From: Cephalotus follicularis
Taxonomy: Eukaryota; Streptophyta; Magnoliopsida; Oxalidales; Cephalotaceae
Length of the DNA stretch: 64,000 bases
Direction of reading: 5' to 3'
Assembly (NCBI GenBank): GCA_001972305.1
Contig: BDDD01000892.1
Location: forward strand, 7,710 to 71,709
The translations under genes and the position numbers were made by a program. Of the stretch, positions 10,732 through 20,575 are shown piece after piece. Under the pieces are notes generated by a model. It saw only the letters and a program-made list of their open reading frames with translations, ran no database searches and was not told the origin of the DNA. How positions within the stretch are numbered: position 1 is the stretch's first letter; every line of letters starts with the position of its first letter.

Positions 10732-11775
10732 TGTAATACCCTGCTTGCCTGTACGTATTTTTCTTACGGGTTTTATTTGTTTTTGTTTAAGTAATCGTAT
10801 GTTTTTCATTGGGTTTATGTTTTGGGCTGACTGATACCAGCCTTAATTTTGGGTATGTTGGTATGGGTATTTTGTTTGGTGTATTTAGTCATGTTATTAT
10901 TATTATTATTACAAAACCATTTTACAAAATACATAATTATTATCTTACATTTATATATAATTTTATTAAATTGTATTTTTATGAATTGTTTTAAAACAAA
11001 ATCCTTTTCTTTATTACTTTCCTTCTCCCTCTCAAACTCTCTCTCTCCCGTATCCCACTCTTTCCTATCTCCCTTTCCCTCACAACTCTATCTCTTACCT
11101 TCTCATCTCCCCAAAAATCAGCCCTATTTCCTTATCCAGCAGATTGGAATTTACCTTTTTGCTATCCTTCCCGTTTTGGTCTCTTGTTGCTAAATATGTA
11201 TGTCAAAGCAAACGGGTCAGCCATCTCTCCTTGCTGTGATTGATGCCGAACCTGCCATTAGAAAGTCATTGTGTTTTTGGTGTTCTTACTTCATTAATCA
11301 GGTTAGTTTCTTAATGGTTTTAATGTAGAAATCATTTTTGGCAATGGTTGGTGTAGTTGGCAGGCTTTGAAATTTTGATGTCTTCCTCTCATTTTTCTTT
11401 TGATCAGCCACTATGTCATTCGAATTGGTGTTCCTGCAACTGATTTTGACATCCAACAGGTTGGTTTCCTATGTTGTTATGTCTTGGTGATTGGTTTTGG
11501 ATTGTTGCCATCAAAACTTTTGTGCATTGGATGCTAAAGGAGTAGTTTTGATTTCTACCTCCTGCTTTCTGTCAAAAATAATTCCTGTGGTTGTAACGAT
11601 CTGCAGTTACATAGGACATGTTATGTAATCTGGTTTTGATGCATGTGATCATCATAAATGGACAGAATTGAAAGTATGCAATTGTATGTTATGGTTTAAA
11701 GTCCCTGTCACCTTAAATAATTTTCTGTCAAAATGTCTTTGTCGAATTCTGTGTTGTAACAATGTTTTACATGCC

Positions 11776-11870
11776 AAAAAAAATAATTTAAAAAATAAAA
11801 AAAATAATGAAAAAAAAAAAAAAAAAAATAGATAGAAAAAATAAAAAAAAAAAAAAAAAAAAAAAAATAA
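11776..11870. repeat. Poly-A-rich tract in the solo LTR
   Basis: About 95 bp of nearly pure A with scattered T and G, just before the palindrome array. In this family the array directly follows it. It is low-complexity sequence and its length is probably unstable; an open frame read from it on the minus strand is not a gene. Confidence 0.9.
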
Positions 11871-11883
11871 AACACCCAGAACA

Positions 11884-12085
11884 GTAGACTGCCCATATGA
11901 ACAGTCGACTGTCTAGTTTGAGTAGTCGACTGCATTGTGCAAACAGTCGACTGCCTTGTGTTGAGTAGTCGACTGGACCCCTGATTCAGTCGACTGCCTG
12001 CAGTTTGGGTTGAGTAGTCGACTGGCCCTGTTGTGTAGTCGACTGCCACCCCTTGTTAGTCGACTGGATTCTTGAAACAGTCGGC
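11884..12085. repeat. Palindrome array, GTCGAC core at ~21-bp spacing (solo LTR)
   Basis: Ten core sites at 11884, 11904, 11925, 11946, 11968, 11989, 12017, 12038, 12059 and 12080, with spacings 20, 21, 21, 22, 21, 28, 21, 21, 21, identical to those in the A LTR. Eight cores are exact GTCGAC. The array starts about 1.15 kb into the LTR. Confidence 0.9.
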
Positions 12086-13153
12086 TGGTATGTCCTGTAG
12101 CTTTATGTTTTCATCTGTTTATTCTTCCGATGATCCGGGTCTATTTCTAAACATCGTTATGATTCTGTTTTATGCTCAAAATGAATTTTAGACCTTTATT
12201 TGAACATTGTTATGTTGTTTAGATTATTGTGCTACGTGAAGCAAAATAAATTTACCGGATATTCGTAAGTTAATCTGTGGTCGCATAAGGCACGGATTCT
12301 TCGTTCCTTGATACACTCTTACTGATTCGATTTTGTTTTGAAAATAAATACATATTCTTGTTTTGGGATATTATTCAGTTTTATGAATATGCTTCCTTTT
12401 GGTTTATGAATTCCGTATATTTGGATTTTGAAAATAAAGTCATTTGATATTTTATGAGGTAAATATTCTGACTTTATGAAATCAGTTATAATGTGTTTAC
12501 GAAAAGTTATGCAATCATCTCTTTATTGTGAAACTAAAGGAGTTGATTTTTCTGATTATGAAAGTATGTGAAACTATATCGTTTGAGAATGATTTATGAT
12601 AATGTTTGGGAAACCTTTTTCTATGTGTTTTAAATGATTTGATGAAATCATAGTTTTTGAAATGGTGAAATACTGAGTTTTTTTTTATAACCATCTATGG
12701 GGGTACCATAGGCATGCTGTGAGCCTGGCACGGGGGCATGACACTTCCCGTAACGGTGTGATTTGTTTACGGCGTCTCTCTGGGATATCCTTTGATAGGA
12801 TTTGGGATAGAGGCGTATGGATCGATCCTAGTTATATGTTATTGGGATATGTTTTGGGATATGAGAATTGTATGTATAGTTCCGTATACTGCAATTCCAT
12901 TTGGCAATGTGGGTGTCGCGAACCCCTTGCTACTATATGATATGTTATGGGTTTTGGTGCTCAATTATGGATCCTATGTTTTGGAAAGGTATACTTTATG
13001 GTTTCAAAGTTATGAACTTGGTTTATATGTTTTGCCGTGGGCATTTACAAAGCATGTTTAAACTATTTTATTGCTTAAGATTTATGCTTTAAAGTACTTT
13101 TGAAATCTTCTTGCTTTAAAATATCGTTTACTGTTTTATATTCTATATCCGTA

Positions 13154-13190
13154 CTGAGGTTTGCTCAGCCGCGTTTTTGTTTCCATGCGG
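13154..13190 (+). promoter_or_regulatory. Double-hairpin module in the solo LTR
   Basis: CTGAG (13154-13158) pairs with CTCAG (13164-13168), immediately followed by CCGC (13169-13172) pairing with GCGG (13187-13190), then CAGGTTATCAGGAGC. It lies about 342 bp before the LTR end. Confidence 0.55.
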
Positions 13191-13496
13191 CAGGTTATCA
13201 GGAGCAAAGGGGCAATGTGTGATGAGAGTGACTCTCATATGTCTGAGGATCATCTAGGAGCTAATCCCTCTGTGTTTATGTGGTCGTAGTGGGACTCGTT
13301 TATTAAACAATATGTTCATTTGATTTATGACCTTTGGATTATGCATAAGTTTTAGTTTATGATCAGTTTTTATATGTTTTTGATATGCTTTAAACCATCA
13401 CGTTTTTAATAAAGATGAACGTTTTTAATATGATAAGTTATGTTAAGTTTCTGTTATATGCACCTGTGGCGACTCCCACAGCTCGGGGGTGTTACA

Positions 13497-13501
13497 GAAT
13501 T
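13497..13501. other. Target-site duplication GAATT, right copy
   Basis: Right-hand partner of 10727-10731; B's LTR sequence resumes after it. Confidence 0.9.
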
Positions 13502-13571
13502 CTTCTATCCCCAGCTCACACTTGAAGGAAATGGTAGCCATCCAGGGAATTCTAGAGAATTCTATGGAGGC

Positions 13572-13578
13572 TATAAAA
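13572..13578 (+). promoter_or_regulatory. TATA box of B's LTR
   Basis: TATAAAA, about 295 bp from the LTR start once the nested solo LTR is discounted. TATA boxes lie at similar offsets in C (about 329) and G (about 302), which supports it as the LTR promoter. Confidence 0.6.
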
Positions 13579-15502
13579 GAGAAGGGAAGAGAGTTTGGGG
13601 ACGGTTTTCCTGGTGACTTTTGGGGAAGGAGACAAATACATGTCATTCTTGTCTCCCTCCTCTTGCCTTTAAATCTCTCACTCTCAATCTTAAAGAAACC
13701 ATGAGGTGAGCAGCTTGGAAGAACCAGTGGAGGAAGGAATCTAGTGAAAAGGCAAAGGAGTAATTGAGGAAGATGAGCAAAACAGAGGAAAATTGTACAG
13801 CAATCTCATCTATATAAGGTAGGATCTACTTCCTACTCAATACTTTCACTGTTAATGTGTATTATTATGACTGCTATGATATTGTATTTGCTCTGACTAG
13901 AGTTAGGCTAAAATAGAATGGCATAGTGATGGTCCTCGAAAACTAATGGGATTTAGAATATAAGGAATGAATATACACTGTGAATGGATGATAGTAAATG
14001 TCCATATTCGACTGTGCCATCATGCACTTGAGGACATCACGTTACGCTCACGTTGGAGCATGTCACAGCATGCATCTGAGCGGTGCCCCGTCGTCATGCA
14101 TTTTGAACATGCGCCTTACGTGTATGTCATGTCCGAGCTCCATAGTGCGTATGCGTCCATGCCGAGCGCTCCATGCACCGAGGTGCCATGCTGAGCACTC
14201 CATGCATCCGAGATTCCATGCCTGAGCACTCCACGCGCTGAGGAGCCAAAGTTCCAAGGGTGCAAGGCATTGAGCTCTCCACTGTCCTCTGCATGCGTCC
14301 TAAGCATGCCCAAATGCCGAGAATACAAGGTGCTGCTCTCCACTGTCCACAATCAGGCGCCAAGGACACCATTGTCCATTTGCATGCGTCCTGTCCCCTG
14401 CAGGCATTGGAGATGATAAATGTCAAGGACACCAGGTGTCGAGGACACCATTGTCCATTTCATGCATCCGTGTATGCAATGGCACTGAGCGTTCGTCTGC
14501 CATGCGTCCGAGCATGCAACGCAAGTTGAGCGTTCCTCTTCCATGAGCGTCGCCCACTTCTTGCGTCCAAGCAAGCAATGGAGAGCATGCAGTGGCGCCG
14601 AGCCCTCCTCTGCATGCTCCATGGCCATGCAAGACGCTCCATTATTTCCATGCAACACACCTGAGCTCTCCACCAACGCGTCCAGGCTCTCCTCACACGC
14701 ATCCGAGGACGTGTGTTTGAGGACGCCCCAGTACAGGGTGCGACATCATGCGCAGCATGCATGCATTTACCCTTGTGCTTGAACAGTGCGTTTTATGCAT
14801 GTATTATGCACCAATTTTAGATGCTAGAAATGATTAATGCAGTTGTGGAAGATGATTGGTTGCTGTAGGAGTATAATTGTGTAGAGTAGTATAATGTAAT
14901 AAAGGTAGATCTCACAGTAAATGTTAATGTAGTGTTACTGTACTGTCAATGTTAGTGAATGTAAAGAAATGTATTGTACTGGGTCACCTCATAGATGAAC
15001 CAGTAAGGCTATTTCCGAGATGACCTAATGGGTCACCAATGTGAGATAAACCTGGTGGATCACCGAGGTAGTCTAAAGGATCACCGGTCGAGATGAGCCA
15101 TAGGATCACCAAATTGAGATGAGCCAATGGATCGCCGACCGAGATGAGCCATACTGATTGAATGACTCTCACTGTATAATGAGTGTTATTTCCTCTCCTC
15201 CGCCTATAATGGCTAGAGCGCGTACATTGCTCTTCCTAAAGCCGAGGGTCTGAGGAACTGGTCTGCCTAAATTGTAATGGTATTTTCCATCCCGGCTCCT
15301 CTGCCCTTCATGCCTGGAACGAGTTACGGCTCCTCCTTTATTAGGGGATGCCGAGGAAGGATTTATAGTGAATTGTTAATGAATGAATGATTGATTGTTA
15401 AAGGAACGTACTGTTATGCTGAATGCACTGCATCTCGCATAGCATACATATTTATATCTACTGCATTTCACTCCACATATGCATGGGTAGAGGTTCCTAC
15501 AC

Positions 15503-15593
15503 AACCAATGGTTACTAACCCATTGCATTGTAATGTAATGGGTCAGGTACAGGTGAAGCTTTGCAGCAAGCAGAAGACTGAACCGAGGTAAGT
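15503..15593 (+). promoter_or_regulatory. Double hairpin and donor-like GTAAGT in B's LTR
   Basis: AACC (15503-15506) pairs with GGTT (15510-15513); then ACCCATT (15518-15524) pairs with AATGGGT (15537-15543), with inner CATT/AATG pairing that extends the stem. CAGGTACAGG follows, then GAGGTAAGT with GTAAGT at 15588-15593 and CTCCTCC after it. C, G and J have the same order of parts. Confidence 0.55.
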
Positions 15594-15850
15594 CTCCTCC
15601 TTCCAGTTGCAGTTCGATGACCTAGGAGTTTTATGATGTGATTGTATTATGACCTACCGGTCTGTGGTAGAGCTACGGTTTAAATAATGTTGTATAAACT
15701 AGGTTTTATCCACGAAGATTATTGTTTATTGAATTTCCGCATGCATTATTATATTGATTTAATGTTTTAATTTTCCGCATTTTATTGAATGATACTGTTG
15801 GTAGAACATCAAACCTTCAGAGTTGACCCCTTGGGGTTTGGGGCGTTACA

Positions 15851-16805
15851 TCAATTGCTCCTTAGTTGTTCTTCAAGCTTCCTTACTTGCTCTTCAATCT
15901 TCCAAATGTTGCAGTGAAGTTTAATAGAAATACTACCCTAAACTAGGATCAAGATAGGAAGAGGATAGCTTCAAAGAGAAAACCAAACTCCACCTATAAA
16001 GATCAAGAGGTGGTGTAGGATATTAGTAGAAGTTTTCAAGGTTTTAATTAACAAGAAATTTCTCTCCTTCAATGGCGCCAAACTAATGGCTTGAAGATGA
16101 AGAAGAAAAGGAGAAAGTGCCGACCTTCAAGAGAAAGACAGAAGAGAAGAATTCAGCAAATTCTTCATACCAATATCCTTTAATATGTGTTAGATGACAA
16201 TTGTCAAAAATGGCGATAAGTGGCACCATCATGTGTTGACACCTACATCCAGGTTTTCCACTTAACCCATAACACATCACATGGTGACATGTGTCCTCAC
16301 ATGTCACCACTATGTGACATGTGCCCATACATATCATCGCAATGTGGGATCCGAAAGTCTGGAGTAAAATCGATAACGTCGGTAAATTACCGTAGCACTC
16401 TCATGCACACGTAAAGTTACCGTAAATAGTGTTCGACTAATTTAAGACCCTGAAATCATGTACGGCATATTTCAGGTGTGTAAATTAAACCCCGATTAAT
16501 TTCTCACATTTTAAGTCCATTTCTGATACATCCGGTACTTTATCCTAACGACAGTTACCGTGTACTTTATCCCTCGTCATCCTCGGCTCTGATAGCGGCC
16601 TAGGGTAAGGATGTGTGCCAAGCCTAGTTTTGTTGGTATCCATAATTCCCATTATGACTATCAGCAAACCTTTCCAGAAACCCTAGTTTCCAGCTTGTTG
16701 GAACCTAGACAGATTTTTCAAAGTCCACAATGAATACAGATATAATAGAGCCAATCACCCTCACAGCATGTGTGACGATTCCTTGTTGCCCACTCGCTCC
16801 ATATT
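15851..16805 (-). repeat. R1 dispersed repeat, copy 1
   Basis: Non-coding sequence closely similar to 38580-39498 (same orientation) and to part of 36820-38400 (opposite orientation). The match runs from the edge of B's LTR to about 16805, where the Copia fragment K begins. No open frame of note. It could be part of an LTR of an unrecognised element, perhaps that of K; this is not shown by the sequence. Confidence 0.65.
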
Positions 16806-16816
16806 GTGATCTGTAT

Positions 16817-18010
16817 TTAAAATATAAACCCCATTGTCAATGTGCCCACACAAATACACACTTTGTCAGTAGACAAAAGAGAACATCCATTAGTATCAAA
16901 AGATAGCTCCAAGCCCAATTTATATATGTATGAGACACTAACGATGCTCTGAATTAAGTTATTTACAAAGTAACAGGGATTCAAAGCTAATGCATAACCA
17001 CTAGGCAAATTTAAATAAAAAATGCCTGCAAGTCTAGTGATTATCCTTGATCCATCACCCAGTCGCAGGTCCACTGCATCTTCAGCTCCAAGCTGCCTAG
17101 CGTTTCTAAGACCCTGCAAAGAATTACAAATATTAGTACCACAATCAGTGTCCAACACCCAAGTAGAACTAACATTGTATGCTATGTTAAGTTCAATCAT
17201 GAAGGTACCTAAACCAGAGGCACCAGTAGTGGAAACTAGAAACTCCTTATATTCCCTTTTCCAATGGCCTTGCTTCCCACAAAAGAAACAAGCCTTGTCC
17301 TCCACGAGCTATTTGAGCTTTTCCTTGGAAACACCCCCAATCACTCCAAGCGACTTTGCTTTCTTCTTATCCTTCTTCTTCTTAGCCTTGCCATTAAACC
17401 TGGATCCAACCATTTTACGGGTGGTCCGAGAAGAAGTAGGAAGAAGCATCACGACTGACTTTGACCTACCAATGTCAAAATTTGCTTCCGTAGTTGTGAG
17501 CATAGCCACTAGCTCATGCAACTAACAATCCACTTTATTCATGTGGAAGTTCAATATAAACTGCAAAAAAAATCCAAGGGAGTGATGATAGAACGAGATC
17601 TATATAGAAATCATTATCCATAACACAATCTAATTGAGCATGTTGTCAATGAGATCTATCATCTTCAGTCCGTGTTCATGGACTGAAGTTCCCTCAGCCA
17701 TCTTCATCCAGAATAATCGACAAGATAGATTAAACCCAGCAGTCCTAGACTGCGCGCCATACAACTCTTTGAGATGGAGAAGTATAGCACCCAAGGTCTT
17801 CATATGCTCGTGCTATTGCTGTAGCTCTGGCACAATGCCAGCTATAGCGAGGCACCTAGCCTGCTTATTATCCTCATGCCACTTTGTAATAACGGCTTGA
17901 GTTTCTTGGGATGGATTGGCACCTAGTTCTGGGGGGTCCACTGTATCACATGAGATAATTTCATTGATGTCAGGACTAAGCGCAGATTGCACTGCCAATC
18001 AAGGAAATTT
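16817..18010 (-). pseudogene. Element K: Ty1/Copia gag and protease fragment (fossil)
   Basis: Read on the minus strand from about 18010: a Gag N-terminal part (ITKWHEDNKQARCLAI, about 17813-17998), a basic middle part (KAKKKKDKKKAK, about 17340-17400), a zinc-knuckle-like CFFCGKQGHWKRE at about 17250-17290 and an aspartic-protease-like start WVLDTDCGTNIC at about 17126-17161. The pairing of knuckle and WVLD-type protease is typical of Ty1/Copia polyproteins. No integrase or reverse transcriptase follows; R1 sequence lies there instead. Broken, several breaks; old. Confidence 0.75.
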
Positions 18011-18383
18011 CAGCCTTCCAACTTATTAGTTTCAAGAATTCGAGTGATTGAGGTGCAAACTGACATTATTGCAAAGTATACTCAACCTAAATGAAACAAT
18101 ATAGAGAGTTAGCAAATATTCCAATTTTTATGTTACTACTATAACACTTGGTCTTTAGTGCTTATGGTTTCTCCCACTATTCTAATCATATTCCACACTC
18201 CCATGTGGAATTCGGGAGATCTAACTCCTAGTGGGTATTGTAATCTATCTTAGCATATTATGGTCTCAGCTGTGGCATGACAAGCCATAATACCTAAGGT
18301 AGGTAGGCTCGCTAGCCAATTTACACTGCTTAATGTCCCATCTTCGTTGTGTAAACTTTTGCACCAGCGGCTAAGGTTAAAGC
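18011..18383. other. Non-coding stretch upstream of K's gag
   Basis: No coding potential or clear repeat edge was found. It may be the leader region of Copia element K, since it lies directly upstream of its gag on the minus strand, but no primer-binding site could be recognised. Confidence 0.4.
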
Positions 18384-18605
18384 GTCAACACTTTAGTACA
18401 TAAGTTTAAAAATCGAATTGCACACTTTAAGTGTCGACGCCTTTACACAAAGAGTCAGCGCTTTACCAAAACCGTCGATGCTTTTATCGATAGCATCGAT
18501 GCTTAACGCAACTTTGCTGAATATTCAAGTCGACGCTTAACGCTTTAAGTCGCGCATCTCAGCACAATAGTTCAAACCGTCAACGCCTAAGACATAAGCG
18601 TCGAC
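18384..18605. repeat. Decayed palindrome array, GTCGAC-like cores at 20-21 bp
   Basis: Cores of the type GCGTCGACGC at about 18384, 18412, 18433, 18454, 18474, 18495, 18529, 18549, 18579 and 18600. Most spacings are 20-21 bp, with gaps of 28, 34 and 30. Only some cores are exact GTCGAC. The flanking half-sites (GC..GC) differ from the CA..TG flanks in A, D and E. The array lies just upstream of a TATA-like sequence at about 18700. Confidence 0.65.
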
Positions 18606-19008
18606 GCTTAAGACGGCTAGCAGCAAAATTGGAAAGTTCAGATTTTTGCTAGTTTTGTAACTAGGTTATTTTCTTTCCGTTTTATAGCAGTTTTGTAAGT
18701 ATAAATACATTATAAGGCCGACCATAACAATGTGTACAAGCCAGTGACAAGCTTTGTATCCGCTTTCTTCAATTCTAGTTTTTATTACAATATTTAGTAG
18801 CTAAACTCTTAAGATTTTTAGGGTTAGAACAAAGACATTAGATTGTATTGATTAAACTCCATCAATAAAATCCTTGAAGTTTTGATTTACTCTTCAATTT
18901 TCTGCCTTCACACACACTTTGTCTGTCTGATTAAAATCCACAAACACTTTGTCGGTGAATAAGAACGTTGTTGAATGAATGGTTTTTAACGCAATCAATG
19001 GAGTCTGC
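18606..19008 (+). promoter_or_regulatory. Promoter-like A/T-rich stretch with TATA box
   Basis: A TATAAATA sequence lies at about 18701-18708 in a context like that of an LTR or gene promoter, about 100 bp after the palindrome array. No coding sequence follows before the 51-bp repeat. It could be the U3 end of an old LTR in plus orientation; boundaries cannot be set. Confidence 0.35.
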
Positions 19009-19122
19009 TCATACAGTTTGTCACACCAAACACATTCCATATAGACATAGCATGTCTACTCATACGATTTTTCGCCGCTGCCACACTCCGTATAGACCTA
19101 GCATGACTACTTATATGATTCG
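19009..19122. repeat. 51-bp tandem repeat, units 1, 2 and start of 3
   Basis: Unit 1 is 19009-19059 and unit 2 is 19060-19110, each 51 bp, with shared parts such as ACTCCGTATAGACCTAGCAT-like blocks. Unit 3 starts at 19111, is interrupted at 19123 by element G, and resumes at 34795 (to about 34833). The two parts of unit 3 align without a gap to unit 2. Confidence 0.8.
19118..19122. other. Target-site duplication of G, left copy (ATTCG)
   Basis: ATTCG before G; ATTTG follows at 34790-34794. Four of five bases agree, consistent with an old insertion with one later change. The continuity of the 51-bp repeat across G supports it. Confidence 0.7.
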
Positions 19123-19370
19123 TGTCACGCCCCGAACCGTGGGATGGGCCCCACGGCCTGACATGTGGCAATCCGTACATTCCATCATCATCAGCCATAA
19201 AAATTTAAAACTTAATAATCATATATATAAACCATTTATTTAATGTGTGGATATACAGACCCAGTTCAACACAAAAGAAATACTCTGCTACAAACTAGCA
19301 GATTATACAATTAAATACATAATTATTCCTTGTAAATCCATCCATTAAAGCGCACTGCCGAGGAGGAGGA

Positions 19371-19470
19371 ACTTACATTATTCTTTATCCTTGATCCTGC
19401 TGCGATTTGCCTCCACTACCTGTTCCTGTACCTGGACCATTAAGAGAATGGGTCAGCAACCCTAGGGGTT
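19371..19470 (-). promoter_or_regulatory. Double hairpin and donor-like GTAAGT in G
   Basis: In minus-strand order: an AACCCC/GGGTT stem (19458-19470), then an AATGGGTC-type stem between about 19434 and 19454 (one bulged base), CAGGTACAGG, and GTAAGT at 19371-19376 followed by CCTCCTCC. The hairpins lie about 345 bp before the LTR end, as in C and B. Confidence 0.5.
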
Positions 19471-20575
19471 GTGTAGGTTACCACATGCACGGCACACACC
19501 AGAGGAACAACAATAAAATACAGAGGAGAAAATAATGCACGCATACCATAATTACAGACCGCAAAACATCATATGAAAATCATCATCCTTTATCCTCGGA
19601 CTACTCTACTAAAGCCATATATATATCACTCACATTACAGAGGAGTTTGTCCGGTCATCCTATGGTCTGGTCAATATAATAGGTTCACCTTTAGGCTCAC
19701 CTGTCTACGAAATTCTCCTCTAGGTTCACCTGTCGAGCGGAATTCGCCCTTTGCTCACCTGCTATGGAAGTTCACCCTTTGGATCACCAACTCTGGCGGA
19801 ATTCACCATTAGGTTCACCATTAAGCGGATTCACCCGAGGATCACCTGCCTCACGGAGTTCACCCATTGGGTTCACCTGCTCGGTGGAATTCTCCCCATT
19901 TGGGCTCACCTGCCTGGGATATTCTATATACTTCCTTTAATATTCTCGCTTCATTCACTATTCATGTTCTGAGCATACTATTATGCATGGCACCTTTCAT
20001 GCAGAAGGCACACAACAAACGCATGCATAGCGCATGCAGGGCAATTATCCATCATATAAACGCATGCCGGGGGATAACTTATCACACGAGTGTAGGCCTG
20101 GCACATGTAGGTGGTAATGCGTCACTCGTGCGCATGTTGGTGTTCAAGGAATGCATGCATGCTTGGCATCATTGCCTACTTACAAGGCACGCAGGGTAGA
20201 GGACGTCGCCTCACGCTACATGCTCCTCGGGACCTCGGCGCTTACCAGGGGAGAGCTCAGATACGGCAGAGGGGGCCATGGATGCTCCTCGGGCGTATGG
20301 CCGAGAAAGATCACAATGCATGCATGGCAGAGGAGGGAGCTCGGCGCCTTTGCATGGCACCTCGACTCATGGCTCCTCTGGCTTTGGCACCTCGGGCATA
20401 TGGCTCCCCAGGCGTCATCACCTCGGGCACATGGCACAGGAAGCCATGGTCTGCTCCTCGGGTGTATGGCACCTTCGCCTGGGTCCTCGGCAATGCGTCA
20501 TGCTCGGGCATGGCAGGGGAGCTCGACGCCAGGTCTCCTCTGTACCACACCTCCTCGGCACCACATCTCCCCAGG

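Larger units (their letters stand above)
10732..13496 (+). mobile_element. Solo LTR of the A family, inserted in B's LTR
   Basis: A complete LTR of 2,765 bp starting TGTAATACCCTG and ending GGGGGTGTTACA, flanked by GAATT duplications, with no internal region. About 11882-13496 matches the A LTR at 1-1614 with few differences. The early part is C/T-rich and A/T-rich; a palindrome array lies at 11884-12085 and the double hairpin at 13154-13190. The duplications show it is an independent insertion and not the missing 3' LTR of element A. Likely young. Confidence 0.93.
8282..15850 (+). mobile_element. Element B: Ty3/Gypsy retrotransposon, 3' half with its 3' LTR
   Basis: A plus-strand Gypsy remnant from late reverse transcriptase through RNase H, integrase and chromodomain to the polypurine tract and 3' LTR. 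Its proteins resemble those of element C more than A/D ([28 protein letters not shown]). No gag, protease or 5' LTR is present. Its LTR has been split by the solo LTR at 10732-13496. Broken, several breaks. The right LTR edge meets an R1 repeat at 15851; without the left end no target duplication can be checked. Confidence 0.88.
10508..15850 (+). repeat. 3' LTR of element B (split by a solo LTR)
   Basis: Starts TGTAATACCC directly after the polypurine tract and ends GGGGCGTTACA. Without the inserted solo LTR and its target duplication it is about 2.57 kb. It carries a TATA box at 13572, a GC-rich stretch with degenerate short repeats at 14000-14760, GATCACC-type short repeats at 14981-15160, the double hairpin at 15503-15543 and a splice-donor-like GTAAGT at 15588. 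Many overlapping open frames in the GC-rich part are chance frames. Confidence 0.85.

Noticed and set aside
11708-12049. Phe-rich 113-residue frame on the minus strand
   Set aside because: It reads through the poly-A tract and the palindrome array of the solo LTR.
1-13496. The LTRs at 1-1614 and 10732-13496 as the two LTRs of one element
   Set aside because: The second is flanked by its own GAATT duplications and sits inside B's LTR, and the OVATE gene lies between.
13998-14782. Several overlapping open frames on both strands
   Set aside because: They lie in a GC-rich repeat-like part of B's LTR, have low-complexity Cys/His/Met-rich products and overlap in many frames.
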